Assembly (NCBI GenBank): GCA_014155875.1
Contig: JACEFZ010004245.1
Span: 191,001-255,000 of the forward strand
Direction: 5' to 3'
Length of the DNA stretch: 64,000 nucleotides
From: Cepaea nemoralis
Taxonomy: Eukaryota; Mollusca; Gastropoda; Stylommatophora; Helicidae
A model generated the notes under the pieces. The model was not told the origin of the DNA and searched no databases. It was given only the letters and a program-made list of their open reading frames with translations. Shown here piece after piece: positions 45,001 to 56,810 of this stretch. Numbering within the stretch: the first letter of the stretch is position 1; each line of letters begins with the position of its first letter. Position numbers and translations under genes: made by a program.

Positions 45001-45850
45001 CATTTCATGATTGCGTGGCATCATGATTTCTGTGGTGCACCTCCTGGCAGGTTGCCTCCGTCTTCAGGACCTTTCCTTTACTAGAGCAGACTGTGGTCTT
45101 ACTCGAGTTTAGATGTCTAGGCATGCACACACGCGTCTGAGCATGCATGTACGAGCATACACATCTAGGACATTCTGGTTATTTTTACGGTGCCTGAGGC
45201 CCGCCGCCGCCCCTTCTTCTGTTAGTTAAACGTTAAACAGGCCCGCCATGAGAAGGCCAGGAGTTTGAATTTTGCTGCCAGAGGTTATGAATGCACCAGC
45301 CATAGATGTATTTATGCATTGCAAATTTTGGGCGCTCACCCCAACTCTGCGCCCTCGGGTAACGTAACAGCAACATTTGGAACCCATCCTATGCAATAAG
45401 TCACTATCATTGAATGTATGCAAGTGAGTGCTAAAGTGATATATGGAACCTGTATTGCTGTATAGCGTGAGTCTTGGAATGTAAATGAACAAAATAGGAA
45501 CAACCTGGAAGCAAGATATGTTGAAGAATGTTCTTTTCCCTGCTCTCATGTTTCATCTTTCCCTTCTTCCAATTCATTCTTATGCATTAATGCAGTCACT
45601 GTAGCGTCTTCCTCGAGTTTATATGTTGTGTTTTTTGTTTACATTTTTTTGCTGATGACGGCGAGCCGGCTAGGCAACGTAATTGTGTTCTGTAAAGCTG
45701 CAATACTTTGTGTTATTTAAATGTATACAGTTTTACCGCAATTCCACTTATATAATTTTAAAGAGAACGATACATTAATGGGGTTAAAAATGTGTGTTGT
45801 TAATTGTTTTTAAATATTTTATACATCACTATATTTAACACCAAAAACAT
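45001..45850. other. No recognised gene
   Basis: Probably includes the 5' leader of the LINE fragment before it. The stretch at 45236-45380 looks repeat-like but matches nothing else in the window. Confidence 0.35.
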
Positions 45851-45854
45851 TGTT

Positions 45855-46080
45855 TATTTTCTTCTTCTTCTTATAGCCCATTCAGCATGGCCTTGATAAT
45901 AATATCTGTCCACAGCCTTTTGTCTCTTATGCTGCCAATAATATCCGATACCGATGTTCTCCCGTGCTATGTCAAATTGTCCAGCAGCTGTCCTTTGGTC
46001 TCTCCCTGTTTCTCCTATCGTCCGATATTCCCGTTGTTTCGACATACGCTTGCTCTCCCTTTTCATTGATATGCGTTCCT
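45855..46080 (-). mobile_element. Probable LINE 3'-end fragment
   Basis: Minus strand: a basic peptide ending YYQGHAEWAIRRRRK, followed by GAAGAAGAAGAAAATAAAC. The basic ending and GAA tail fit a LINE 3' end. No diagnostic motif is present. Confidence 0.35.
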
Positions 46081-46633
46081 TATATCTACCATTTATTAGT
46101 TAGTACAAGTCATCTGTGAGGAAACACACGTGTCTCATAAATTTATCACGGTGAACACAAACCAAATTATCATATAATAATATGTGAATTATATGTGAAG
46201 AATAATTATTTCTCAACCAGTATAGTCACAATATAACTGTCTCTTCATTCCACACACATTATCATTGCACATATTATTTATCTGAATGCAGCCTGCCATC
46301 TGTTGAGAGTATATCTGAACATGGTTATCATTATTCAGTATACTTAATATTATTCAAATTATACACATTCTAATGATTAATTAATTCCCTTTATGTATGT
46401 ACATTATATCATCAACATTATATACATTTCTAAATTATAAGTTGCTTTTCTACCTCGTAGTTGAGCCACGTTTTAACTGACTGATGTGCCAGTATTGATA
46501 GCATTGATTTATAAAAATTATATAGCTGAAAACTAATGATTAACTTTAACATTAAGTATGGTTTTAACTTAGTATATTTGTCATTACATCTTGCACTGCA
46601 GTAACAACTATTCTCCAGGCACTACTTTTAATT

Positions 46634-46638
<5 letters not shown>

Positions 46639-46675
<37 letters not shown>
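46639..46675. repeat. (TA)n microsatellite
   Basis: Short TA run directly before the SINE head at 46676. Confidence 0.95.
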
Positions 46676-46676
<1 letters not shown>

Positions 46677-46905
46677 CCGGCTTCCTGGCCTAGAAGTTAG
46701 CAACTTTTCTCTGTAATCTCGTATACTCTCGTAAGTAACGTGACGACGGTGAGAATTAGCAGTGGTTCGAATCGCGTCGCTAACTTACGGGGTAAGTGAG
46801 CCGGCCGCTCAGATAGCAATGGCAAACTACTGAGCTTAATCTTGCCAAGAATTCAACAATCAGCTGAAAGATGCTGATGTTGACAGCAATGTCCTGTAAA
46901 GGATG
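46676..46905 (+). mobile_element. tRNA-derived SINE, plus orientation
   Basis: The head reads CCGGCTTCCTGGCCTAGAAG (A-box-like), followed by a good B box in GTGGTTCGAATCGCG. The body has GATAGCAATGGCAAACTACT and the end is GACAGCAATGTCCTGTAAAG. This is the best-preserved pol III promoter pair among the SINE copies here. It is tail to tail with the next copy. Confidence 0.85.
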
Positions 46906-47160
46906 TTGTTTTGCGTATCCTGTTACAAGACTTAGCTGTCAACAGCAGCATCTTTCAGCTGTCTGTTGATCTCTTGGCAAGATTACGCTCAGTAGTTTGC
47001 CATTGCTTTCTGAGCGGCCGGCTCAGTATCCTGCAAGTCACGAGCGGGGGTCGAACCGCCTCAGCTCTCGCTCCGCTGCGAGACTCTGCGTGATAAATGG
47101 GATTACATAGAGAAAGTGCTGTAACCTCACAGCCAGAGAGACCGGCCCTGTAAAGGATAT
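46906..47160 (-). mobile_element. tRNA-derived SINE, minus orientation
   Basis: Same family in opposite orientation, from GCGTATCCTGTTACAAGACT to GAGACCGGCCCTGTAAAGGATATGC. The B box (inverted GGGGTCGAACCGCC) is recognisable. With the copy at 46676 it makes an imperfect inverted repeat of about 230-bp arms. Confidence 0.85.
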
Positions 47161-47323
47161 GCAACATTATATATATATGTGGTGTGTGTGTGTATCTGTG
47201 TTATACGAAATGTGAACTCTTTTCTATGATGAAAACAAAGAATTGCACAAAAAACCGTATATATTATCACTGTGTATAATCAATTCGTAATATATTTTCT
47301 TACAAGCGAGTCTGGATTCTGGA

Positions 47324-47527
47324 ATGCTTTCGATACAAAACAAATCGAACGTGGAAGTCTCTCTAGACATTTTTATTGGTATTGGGAATGAAGCAGCGGA
47401 AATATTCACTTTTGTTACATACCCTGCACTGTGTCAAATAATTAACATTGTTGGCTTCCACACAAACCTTATCAACATTGTTTGCTTTGAAAAGCAAGGT
47501 TTCAAGGACCCAGTGAACGTGAGCCTT
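47324..47527 (+). CDS. First coding exon of a second chemosensory-type GPCR
   Basis: ATG at 47324 opens 68 codons with an N-K-S sequon near the N-terminus. TM1 is close to that of the 27.2-kb exon (ALCQIINIVGFHTNLINIVC), followed by FEKQGFKDPVNVSL. The obvious donor GTGAGT at 47528 leaves the exon in phase 0. The 27.2-kb exon ends in phase 1, and the acceptor at 50485 requires phase 1. A missing G at the donor would explain this, so splicing to the exon at 50486 would shift the frame. The exon may be damaged or may use another acceptor. Otherwise the coding sequence is intact and clearly paralogous. Confidence 0.72.
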
Positions 47528-47545
47528 GTGAGTACGGCTGCTTAG

Positions 47546-48030
47546 CATGCTTTACAATAGGTGTTGTGTGTTTAAAGAGGTATGACCGTATGCTGACGAT
47601 CTATTTAAATTGGTGCTCTTTGTACATTTTTGTGACGTCGTAATTAACTCATACCCATTCCTCAGTATATTTCAGTATATGTATCGTTTCATCTGCATGG
47701 TGTGATTATCACGATTGCGTCCCGGACAGGAGGTCATTTGTTTAAATCACTTAATTATGTTTCATTTCACTTAATTTTTATACTTTTCTCGGTTCCCAGT
47801 GTCGTCTGTTGTTTATTCACTCTGGTAGGAGCGTGTTATATGTCCCTACTCTTTAACAACGTGGAAAGCCGCGCTACTGTCGTAACAAGCGAACTTGTCT
47901 TTCGACCCATGGGAATACGCTGAAAACCACAACAAGATGATTTATTAATTTCTTTAAAACGATAATTTATATGGGCTCATAATTCGACCCGGCTTAAAAT
48001 GGGTATCAGGGTGTATAATGGGTATTAAAT
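47546..48030. other. Presumed intron sequence of the receptor gene
   Basis: No coding motif. Follows the donor at 47528. Confidence 0.4.
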
Positions 48031-48490
48031 GCGGAATCTGTGATACTGACCACAAAAGTTCGATAGGTCAATAAACATATGTAGTAACACCATATACCAG
48101 CTACACATCAAGCCGTGTCCAAGAATCCTTATCTGTTTCTTGGAGGTTTGAGTAACCAGGGAGTCGCCGTAGCGTACTTTCCAGACGCTCAGGGAAACCC
48201 TGTAGCGTACTTTCAAAACGCTTATGGAGTCCTGGTAGAGTATTTTATAGACGCTCAGGGAATCCTGGTAACGTAATGATTAGACGCTCACCTGCAGGCC
48301 AGTTGGTCGTGGGTTCGATTAGAAGCGTGGCGGATATGAATTTAAAAAGAAGAGACCGAGTCTCATATAAAGACTATCCTAAAATAGGTACCGGAAAATG
48401 TTTTTCGAAGTGAAGAGGTGATACTGACCACGTCAGCATTGAAGTGTCGATTGTTCCATAACACATGAGGCTGGTACCATATGTCAAATG
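48031..48490 (+). mobile_element. tRNA-like SINE with flanking repeat
   Basis: A tRNA-like promoter region spans 48268-48325: GGTAACGTAATGATTAGACGC (A-box side) and CGTGGGTTCGATTAGAAG (B box). The following text includes GTGATACTGACCACGTCAG at 48418, also present as GTGATACTGACCACAAAAG at 48040. Two related tails therefore flank the head. Confidence 0.55.
48169..48300 (+). repeat. 33-bp tandem array ending in the SINE head
   Basis: Four exact-length units at 48169, 48202, 48235 and 48268, each starting GTARMGTAMT and containing AGACGCTCAGGGAATCCTG or variants. The last unit is the A-box half of the tRNA-like head. A partial unit precedes the first. Confidence 0.85.
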
Positions 48491-48584
48491 CTCCTTACGG
48501 CGTGATCATAGGTACACAACTTTACTTACTTTAAATTATTTACTCACAATACCCGAGAATCAGCCTAGTTTTGGTACAGTCAAG

Positions 48585-48733
48585 AACTTTGTATCTAAAG
48601 AAGTAGTATCAACAGAGTTATCTGTCTAGTGAGATGAATGCATGAGCAACAACTTGACTAACAACTTTGTATCTAAAGAAGTAGTATCAACAGAGTTATC
48701 TGTCTAGTGAGATGAATGCATGAGCAAGCAACT
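48585..48733. repeat. 78-bp tandem duplication
   Basis: AACTTTGTATCTAAAGAAGT to ATGAATGCATGAGCAA is repeated with a period of 78 bp and no differences visible over the second copy's first 65 bases. The identity points to a recent duplication. Confidence 0.92.
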
Positions 48734-50215
48734 AGATTAACAGCTCATCAATTTGCTCGTCTTCATTTTGTTTATACACACATTGACATGCAGACCTCAC
48801 ATTTTAAATAAACATTTATGTGTTGTGTTTGGTTGAGATTTTCGTTTAGTCTTTTTCCATTTAGGATTTCCTAAAAGCCATACTTGTTTGATATTTATGT
48901 TTGTAGTTTTCAGTTTTCGTTCCTAGATCCAGGATATGTGTTCCGTCCATATTGATTTCAAGCCACAATAAACTGACCTAAATTCGTGGGCATTTTTCTC
49001 GCTGCTGCATGTTTACCTAACTATCATAGGAAAATAGAGATTATTGTCGCCTCTAAAAAAAATGAAATATCACAATGTAATATTCTTATAAATGGGAATC
49101 TTAACCATGTGAATCAGATCAACTGAATCGGAACAGTCATAACATCTGAAGAGAGATATCTTGACGACATTTGAACGTGAATGGATATGGCAAAGGTAAC
49201 TGTTTGAAGGATGGAAAACATGTACTGTAAAACGTGATCAATAAACAGAGGCATGATGGGAAACATCTAATGGCAGTGGACATGTGATATATAAAAGAAA
49301 TTGCAAAAATATGTCATGGACAGACAGAAAAAAGCAATATACTAAATCCACCAACAAGAAATTTAATCTGTAAGCTGATTAGAGAAAGTAAAAGTATATT
49401 GTAAATATTGTTTGTGTATGAGAAGAAATCAACTAGAATACTGACATCCGACAAGAGTCAGGGTAAAAGAACAGGGGGCGTACATATTAAGATGACTCAG
49501 CCTCATGCTATATTCTAGACCCAGACTCTAGCACAGAGCTGATCAACGACTATGGTATCTTGTGAAATAGCAAAACATGACCGCACATGCGTATCAGCAT
49601 GGCGCACAGTGATGTTGATAACACACTAGAAGCTCATGCCTTATTGTCCTGTTTACGTGTGATTGGTTATACGGAAATTGTAGTATGCATTATAAGCCTT
49701 AGCAGCGAGCAATGCTTTTCCCAGAGTGGTTATTTGTATCTGAGTTAAGTTTAGTTAATTCAACAACATTCAAGTCGACACAATCTTAAAATGGCTAAAA
49801 GCCAAGGTCCTGGGAAATAAATGCTAACGGCGTCATATACAACATATCAACCATCAAGTGCTAAGTGGTCTGAACAATATGGGGTTAACACGACATACTC
49901 ATCATGACTCACAACGGGAACAAGAGGTTTGATACTATTTTAGTTTTTACCCCACTGCCTGTTGCATTTCGTATTACCTTATAAAAAGTAACCAATAGTA
50001 CAAGACACAACGGAAATAAGAGTATAACACGATATGTTTGAATTACGAAATCAAGATATACACTCAGTATTACATAGTAAGTATCTTAATAAAAGCAAAT
50101 TGTTATTAACAGTACATACATAAACAGACATTGTGTTGTTTGGCGCCCATAGAAGTGAGAAGAAGTAGGAAACATCGACTAGAGGTCGCACCAGTCAACA
50201 TAACAATTAAAAGCT
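48734..50215. other. No recognisable gene
   Basis: AT-rich sequence within the presumed receptor intron. Nothing supportable. Confidence 0.45.
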
Positions 50216-50219
50216 ATAG

Positions 50220-50325
50220 TTACCAACCAGGATTCGAACCTGTCACCTCCAAATGACCACGGCTTCACGTTAGAGGGACACGTGTACTTCGACGCATGAC
50301 CAACTAAGCACCTTTAATGTCCTGT
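50220..50325 (-). repeat. tRNA-like sequence (SINE head or tRNA pseudogene)
   Basis: Minus strand: GGTGCTTAGTTGGTCATGCG resembles a tRNA D-arm (A box) and GACAGGTTCGAATCCTGG is a good B box. The spacing between the boxes is too long and the ends do not pair as an acceptor stem, so it is not a functional tRNA. Confidence 0.5.
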
Positions 50326-50485
50326 GTAAATTGATATCACGCAAGTTGGTATCTGTCTGTCCTTTGTCTGGTTTGCTGTCTATTGTGTAAGCAATATTGA
50401 ATCAATATTTATGTAATACTGAAGAAATCAGTGGATGCTTATTCATGTAGTTCTAATCTTAATATGGTTTCTTCTCAAATAACAG

Positions 50486-50700
50486 GTTTATCAGTATCTG
50501 ACCTCGGGAGTCTCTTGACTATGTTCGTCACATGCATCTTTGTCACGTGTGCGGTTAGCGGGAAAGATCTGCCTATTGAAAGTTATGACATTGCCTCCAT
50601 GATATCCGGAACGCCGCACTTCGCATTTACCCGAGTCAGCAGTTGTATCACAGCCATGATTACTCTGGAAAGATGTATAAGCAATGCTTACCCTTTACAG
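50486..50700 (+). CDS. Second coding exon of a chemosensory-type GPCR (TM2-TM3)
   Basis: The acceptor is ...CTCAAATAACAG before 50486 and the donor is GTTAAA at 50701. The exon has 2 + 71 codons, entering in phase 1 and leaving in phase 0. It begins LSVSDLGSLLTMFVTCIFVT (TM2 with the conserved SD), includes ISGTPHFAFTRVSSCITAMI (TM3), and ends TLERCISNAYPLQ, where LERC takes the place of the DRY motif. The residues are what would follow CFxKQGFxDSVNISFVG, so it pairs in sequence and phase with the exon at 27223. It pairs in sequence but not phase with the exon at 47324. The third exon type is on the opposite strand at 58490-59086. Confidence 0.78.
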
Positions 50701-51455
50701 GTTAAATGCAATTTGACATACTCTATCGTTATTCTTTACTAAAGCATTATTTCACATATCTGTCTTCAAATTAACGATGCTTTAATCATATTTAAAAAAA
50801 AAATAATGCTTACATGCACTCGTTTCAGGCTTGGTCAAACGGAATCTAACAAAATAGACCTCCTGTGGTTCAAAATATAAACAGCCCTTTCGAGAAAAGA
50901 GATACAACGAACAACACCTTGTTATTATGGGCATTGTTCGAATATGTAGACAATACAAAGACTGGAAATGTATATATTTCTGACGTAAACTTTAGCAGAC
51001 TTGTTTACCAGTGACATGCGTAGACCGACGTCGGTGTTGTTATCTTGGGAAGAGAAGTAGTTTCAATCTTATAGTTTAGTTGCATAGAGCCAATCAGAAA
51101 GGAATCATCTCTGTTGGCATCATTGACAGTTTTATGCAGACAATACGCGCCAAACTCTGCAGGTTGTTCCATCAAGGCCAGGAAAATTTGTTCAGAATCC
51201 CCGCTCAGCTCAGATTTCAAGTCTTTGACAGATTCTGGTTATACAATTCCTGCCACCTCTGCTTCAGTTTCTGTCTGTCAGAATTGGAGTTTTTGACAAT
51301 GATAACGATAATTGGGTCTTCATATCTACCACCTTTTCGCGTGGTCTGGTACAAACGTTTTACAGCTCATCCAGTTCATCTTTCTTATCCGGTTCTGTAG
51401 CCGGGATATTATTGTCATCTTCACCAGTCTCAGGGTCAGTTTCATCGACCTTATC
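50701..51455. other. No recognised coding sequence
   Basis: Follows receptor exon 2. On the minus strand at 51005-51220 there is an open stretch with [20 protein letters not shown], not recognised. The segment next to the LINE 3' end has (GATT)n at 51459-51478. Confidence 0.4.
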
Positions 51456-51458
51456 ATT

Positions 51459-54400
51459 GATTGATTGATTGATTGATTTAGGAATCGACATCACATCATT
51501 CGGGGCATTCCAACACTAATAGTACCAGTAGCAATCTGATTATAAGTCCGTCTCGCCTTTCCTCTGAGCGTTGAGCGTCGGCCAGATCCCTTCATCACTC
51601 CTCGTTGTCTCATTCTTGTCAGACCATGATATTCCATTTGCTCTTCCGAGGTGTGCACATGCTCCCACAAGGCCGCAACCACGTCTGCCTTGTCATGTGT
51701 CAATACTCCACCAAGTTCTGCAGAGCCAGCCAATTTTTCGGCCTGTTCATTTCCAAGCACACCGGCATGCCCCGGAGAAAAGATCCAGGCGATGCTTGTC
51801 ACCCGTGACCTCTAAAGCGAAGCAAGCCACTCCGCACGAAGTCTGCCTGTCCTCACCCTCGTCAGCATGCTTTCTGAGTCAGTTACAATCACGATGTGTG
51901 TGTGTGTCGTATTCTCCATCCAGCGGAGAGTCGCAGTGACTGCCTCCACCTCCATTCTTAAGCTGGATGTTGTGGTATCATATGCCAGGCTCTCCCGCCC
52001 CAAACATCGACCATTAACTTTGGCTATGAACCCCCGACCACTTCTCTCACCTCTTGACACCGAACCATCAGTGTAGATAATCACATCACTCGAGTGAGCA
52101 TTGTCCTGAATTAGTTGCTGGATTTCCACTTCCGTGGTCCCTGCTGGCCACCCCCTGCAATCTCGGCTTAATGTGATTATAACTCTGCACAAATCTGACT
52201 GCTCTGCTGGCACTCTGACCCACTCCTCTCCACGCCTAATGTTCTTCAATTGGCACACCTGTCTGATCGTATCCTCCGCCTGAGCCATCCATGATTTCCC
52301 TCTTATCAGTCGCTGACCATTAACTGCGTCCAGCGCCTCATGCAGTGGGTGGTCTGTGTCTGCAGCTACTCTGAGGTATGCCTTCGCCTGCATCACCTTG
52401 AGCCTACCAGCAACAGTCGGCAGACCAAAGATGTAACGCATACACACTACTGGTGTTCTCTAGTGCATCCCAGAATGACCCGCATAGCTTCATTCTGTAT
52501 GCGCTCTAACTTCACCAGCTGACTCTCTAAGACAGTGAGCAGACCTAATCTATAATCAATTACTGAGAGGATCAAGTGCTAGTATAGTGTGAAAAGCATT
52601 CTCTGCTCTATGTCCATTGCAGCCATAGTTTTAAGTGCATTGAGTCCCGTTTGAGATCTTGTCACGGCCGTCTCCACATGATCCTTGAAGGATAGGCTCC
52701 TGTCAAATGTGATCCCCAGATACTTCAGTCTGTTCTCTCTGCCTCACTGTTGACATTTCTACCATCTATCGCAAGGCTTGGAACATCAGCTCTTACAATC
52801 CTTTTGTCCAGAGAGCACCATAAGACAGCCGCCTTTTCCAGGTGGATGATAGATTTCATTTCTGTGCACCAGTCAATTACTTTATCTTCTGTCGCCCGAA
52901 ACTCCTGGGCTGTTTGATCCCTATCTCTCCTCTGCCTATATGCAAGAATATCATCTGCAAATGTTAGTATTCTTCCAACCCCTGGTGCTTCTAGTTTTGC
53001 AATCTTGCTCGTATACACATTAAAGAGCACCGGTGAGACTGCAGATCCTTGTGGCAGTCCCGGGGTTAACATATGTTGCTCTGAGGTCCATGCGCCCAGA
53101 CGGAGAGCAACCCGACGAGAGTGCAGGACGGCTGCTATCCAGTTCACAAACCAGGGATTGACCCCCTTCTACATCAGTGCGGTCATCAAAATATCATATC
53201 GAACTCTATTGCACGCATCCTCGAGATCAAACGCTACCGCCATCGTTTCCTGTCTACTCTGGAACCCCTCATAAACATCAAAGGCAAAAGTGGCTGCATT
53301 TGACCAGGTATCTTTTCCTGGCCTGTAGCTCCCCAGGCCTTTGGAGGAGGCTTCCCGCTTTCCAAAAACTCTTGCAGCTTGACAGCGACTATCTTCTCTA
53401 CAACTTTCCTAAATGTATTTTGAAGGGTGATGATCTTAAAGCCGCTAAGCTTTGACTGATCCTTGAATGGTTTTGGGAGAGGGATGAGATAGCTGTGCAC
53501 CCAATCCTGCGGTACTGATGCTGTCCTAATGCTCTGGTTAAAGCAGTCGGTCATCTCCTCCAGGTCTGCATCGCTCAAACCCTTCATGTGGCCATACCTG
53601 ACCCCATAGGGCTCTGGTGCCGCGTCGTTTGCCTTTTTCAAAATGTGTTTAACATCTTCCACCCGTATGATGTCTTCATACTGCATATTCTTCGTGGTGC
53701 CAGATAGCTCCTCTCTAACTGCATCCCTGGTGTTCGCATCATTATGATTGGTCTGCTCTAAAAATCTCTGGAGAAACGTCTCCCCTTTCTCTTTATCTGT
53801 TGTCACGCGCACACCATCATCTCTATAGATTGTTCCCACTATCATCGGCCGATCTTTTCTCTGCATTTGCCTGTGCAGTTTCCAGAATTTTTGCAGTATT
53901 TTATCCCCTCCAATCACCTTCATGAAACATTACCATTTTGCCTTTTTGGCCTCTGCAGCACAGCGCTTGAAAACCTCCACATTGTCTTTCTTGACATTTT
54001 CCGCTATGTCCACTTCCTCTCGTGAGCTTCGAAGTGTCTGTCGCACTTTCTTTAGCTGCTTCACTGCAGCTATCTTTGCTTTCCAAGCATGGTCTACTTC
54101 TGGGGTCCACAATGGGGTCTGCAAAAAGGGAGTTTTAAGTCCTGTTGCATGCCCCTTGTCTGAGGCGTCCAAGAAGGCAATCGGTCCACTCATACCGGAA
54201 GGTCTTGCGCGCTCTCGCAGCTTTAACTGTCCCGGGTTTAGAGATCAGGACTGAGCATGACATGTGATCACTCCCATGGTCCTTCAAAACACTCCACTTT
54301 ACATTAAGGACTGATGACTGGGAGACAAGTGCCAAGTCAATAGCTGTGTCTGCATCGCCAGGCCTCATTGCCATTCTTGTCGGCCTACCATCATTTATGC

Positions 54401-55022
54401 AGACAACATCGGAGTCCACCATTACAGCTGCCAGGGAAATTCCCTGTCGGTTTTCTCCACTACTGTGCCAATCTTTGTTCCTTGCATTGAAGTCTCCGCA
54501 TATGAGTAGCCTATCACCTGATAAGTCCCCCAGTTCCTTAAGCCAGTCCCATTGTTCCTTTCTGACAAAACAGTCCACTGTGGCATATTTATTTATGATG
54601 TTCCAAATTAAGCCACCAATCTCCATTTGTATACCCTGGACCTCTCTTGCACTGTGATTCCACTGGCTCAAGTCGAGTACCACATGCTTCACTCCTTCCT
54701 TCACCAGCAGACCTTGTCCATGTCTCTTCTGCCCAGTAGGGTTTATATAACTGGCGTACCCAGGGCAATTGTATTTGTCTGAATTTAGCTCCTGGAGCAT
54801 GAGGACGTCAAAATCATATATTAGTCTCTCCAATACAGGACCTCTCTGTCTGGCACTATGACAATTCGAGTATCCCACTCTTACATAGTTGAAACCTAGT
54901 CTCTCCACTTTTCGTCTTGTTCTCCTGGCGCTTGCCCTCCTATTTCTATGCCGTCGTCTGACACTATTCCCTCGTCTTCTCCTCCTCACTCTCTCTTCGC
55001 TAGCCTCTGAGTGATGTGTCAA
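51459..55022 (-). mobile_element. I-type LINE with EN, RT and RNase H, left copy
   Basis: EN frame 55022-54135: basic N-terminus, NYVRVGYSNC, LMLQELNS, LLICGDFNARNKDWHS and KDHGSDHM. The frame ends where this copy lacks 2 nt present in the right copy. RT (53923-52725) has IRVEDVKHILKK, RTASVPQDWVHSYLIPLPKP, a TAG before KGVNPWLV, PGLPQGSAVSPVLFNVYTS and LTFADDILAYR. A further 1-nt loss at the PPPKAW stretch shifts the frame. Thumb: broken frames to 52447. RNase H (52447-51491) has IYTDGSVSRGER, LRMEVEAV, VTDSESM, one in-frame TAG near 51810, then SPGHAGVLGNEQAEKLAG. The 3' tail is (TCAA)n on this strand. Dead, with few lesions. Confidence 0.92.
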
Positions 55023-55991
<969 letters not shown>

Positions 55992-56219
55992 CACGTTCAC
56001 CAAAATTTACTTAGTCGGAACATGACAATTAAATCAAACCTGACGTTAGTACTATCGATAAGACAAGCAAAATGCAGACAAATACATATTTCTCCTCTCT
56101 GCGACGCTTCATTGAACATTTAGTAGAACAAAAGAAAATGCAGAATAAGCGCGAACATTTAAGATGACACGTCAAGGAATGATTATTATGATAATGAGTT
56201 TCCATTAATGTAACATAAA

Positions 56220-56670
56220 AGGCCATTTGCAATACTTGGGAGCCTCAGCAGCGAAGTGTCTAGACTCACGCCTTGCTACACTGAGGTCATTGGTAGATCC
56301 ACAGGTGGACGAATTCGAATTTTGACAAATTGACCTGTGATCCTGAGTCGACCCAGTCTAAATTAGGTACCAAAATTGCCCTGGTAAGCAAAGGTGGTCG
56401 TGTGATAAAGAGGGGTAATTAAAATATGGATCTAACACTGTAAGTCTGATGCGCTTTAAGGGTCCTTTAATATGTATGTTTTTAAACTTAATCTGGTTGT
56501 GTTCGAAAGACATCTGCGCGCGATTTGGCAGCAGACCGCGTTGTGTTGGTTTCACGTTGGTATCGGCGCCTGTCGTTCAGAAATTTGTGACAAACTACCG
56601 AACGTAAACTTGCCAAGAGATCACAGCTGCAGAAATGCTGGTTTAAAAAAGGATATGCCAAAATAAAATA
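56220..56670 (+). mobile_element. Probable long SINE, left arm copy
   Basis: From GGGAGCCTCAGCAGCGAAGT to GGATATGCCAAAATAAAATA. A tRNA-like head with GACGAATTCGAATTTTG as a weak B box is followed by a body ending in the same GATATGCC-type tail as other SINEs here. The reverse copy is at 59893-60318. Confidence 0.5.
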
Positions 56671-56680
56671 AAAAATAAAT

Positions 56681-56806
56681 CCGGCTTTTGTGGCGTAGAG
56701 ATTACTAACGGACGCAATGTGTAATCACACTCCAATTACAGCTGCGTTGGTTTTTCTTTTAAATGAAAATTATATGTCTGCTGGTCGTCGAGAAAGCAAC
56801 GTCAAA
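56681..56806 (+). mobile_element. SINE truncated at the duplication junction
   Basis: The head CCGGCTTTTGTGGCGTAGAG begins here. The element stops at GCAACGTCAAACTG, half way through. The right-arm counterpart continues to its proper end, so the break marks the rearrangement point. Confidence 0.75.
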
Positions 56807-56810
56807 CTGA

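Noticed and set aside
45226..45549. 107-residue minus-strand frame
   Set aside because: No domain, start by chance, sits in repeat-like sequence; left as unannotated.
50220..50325. Functional tRNA gene
   Set aside because: Good B box, but box spacing and acceptor-stem pairing do not fit a tRNA; more like a SINE head or pseudogene.
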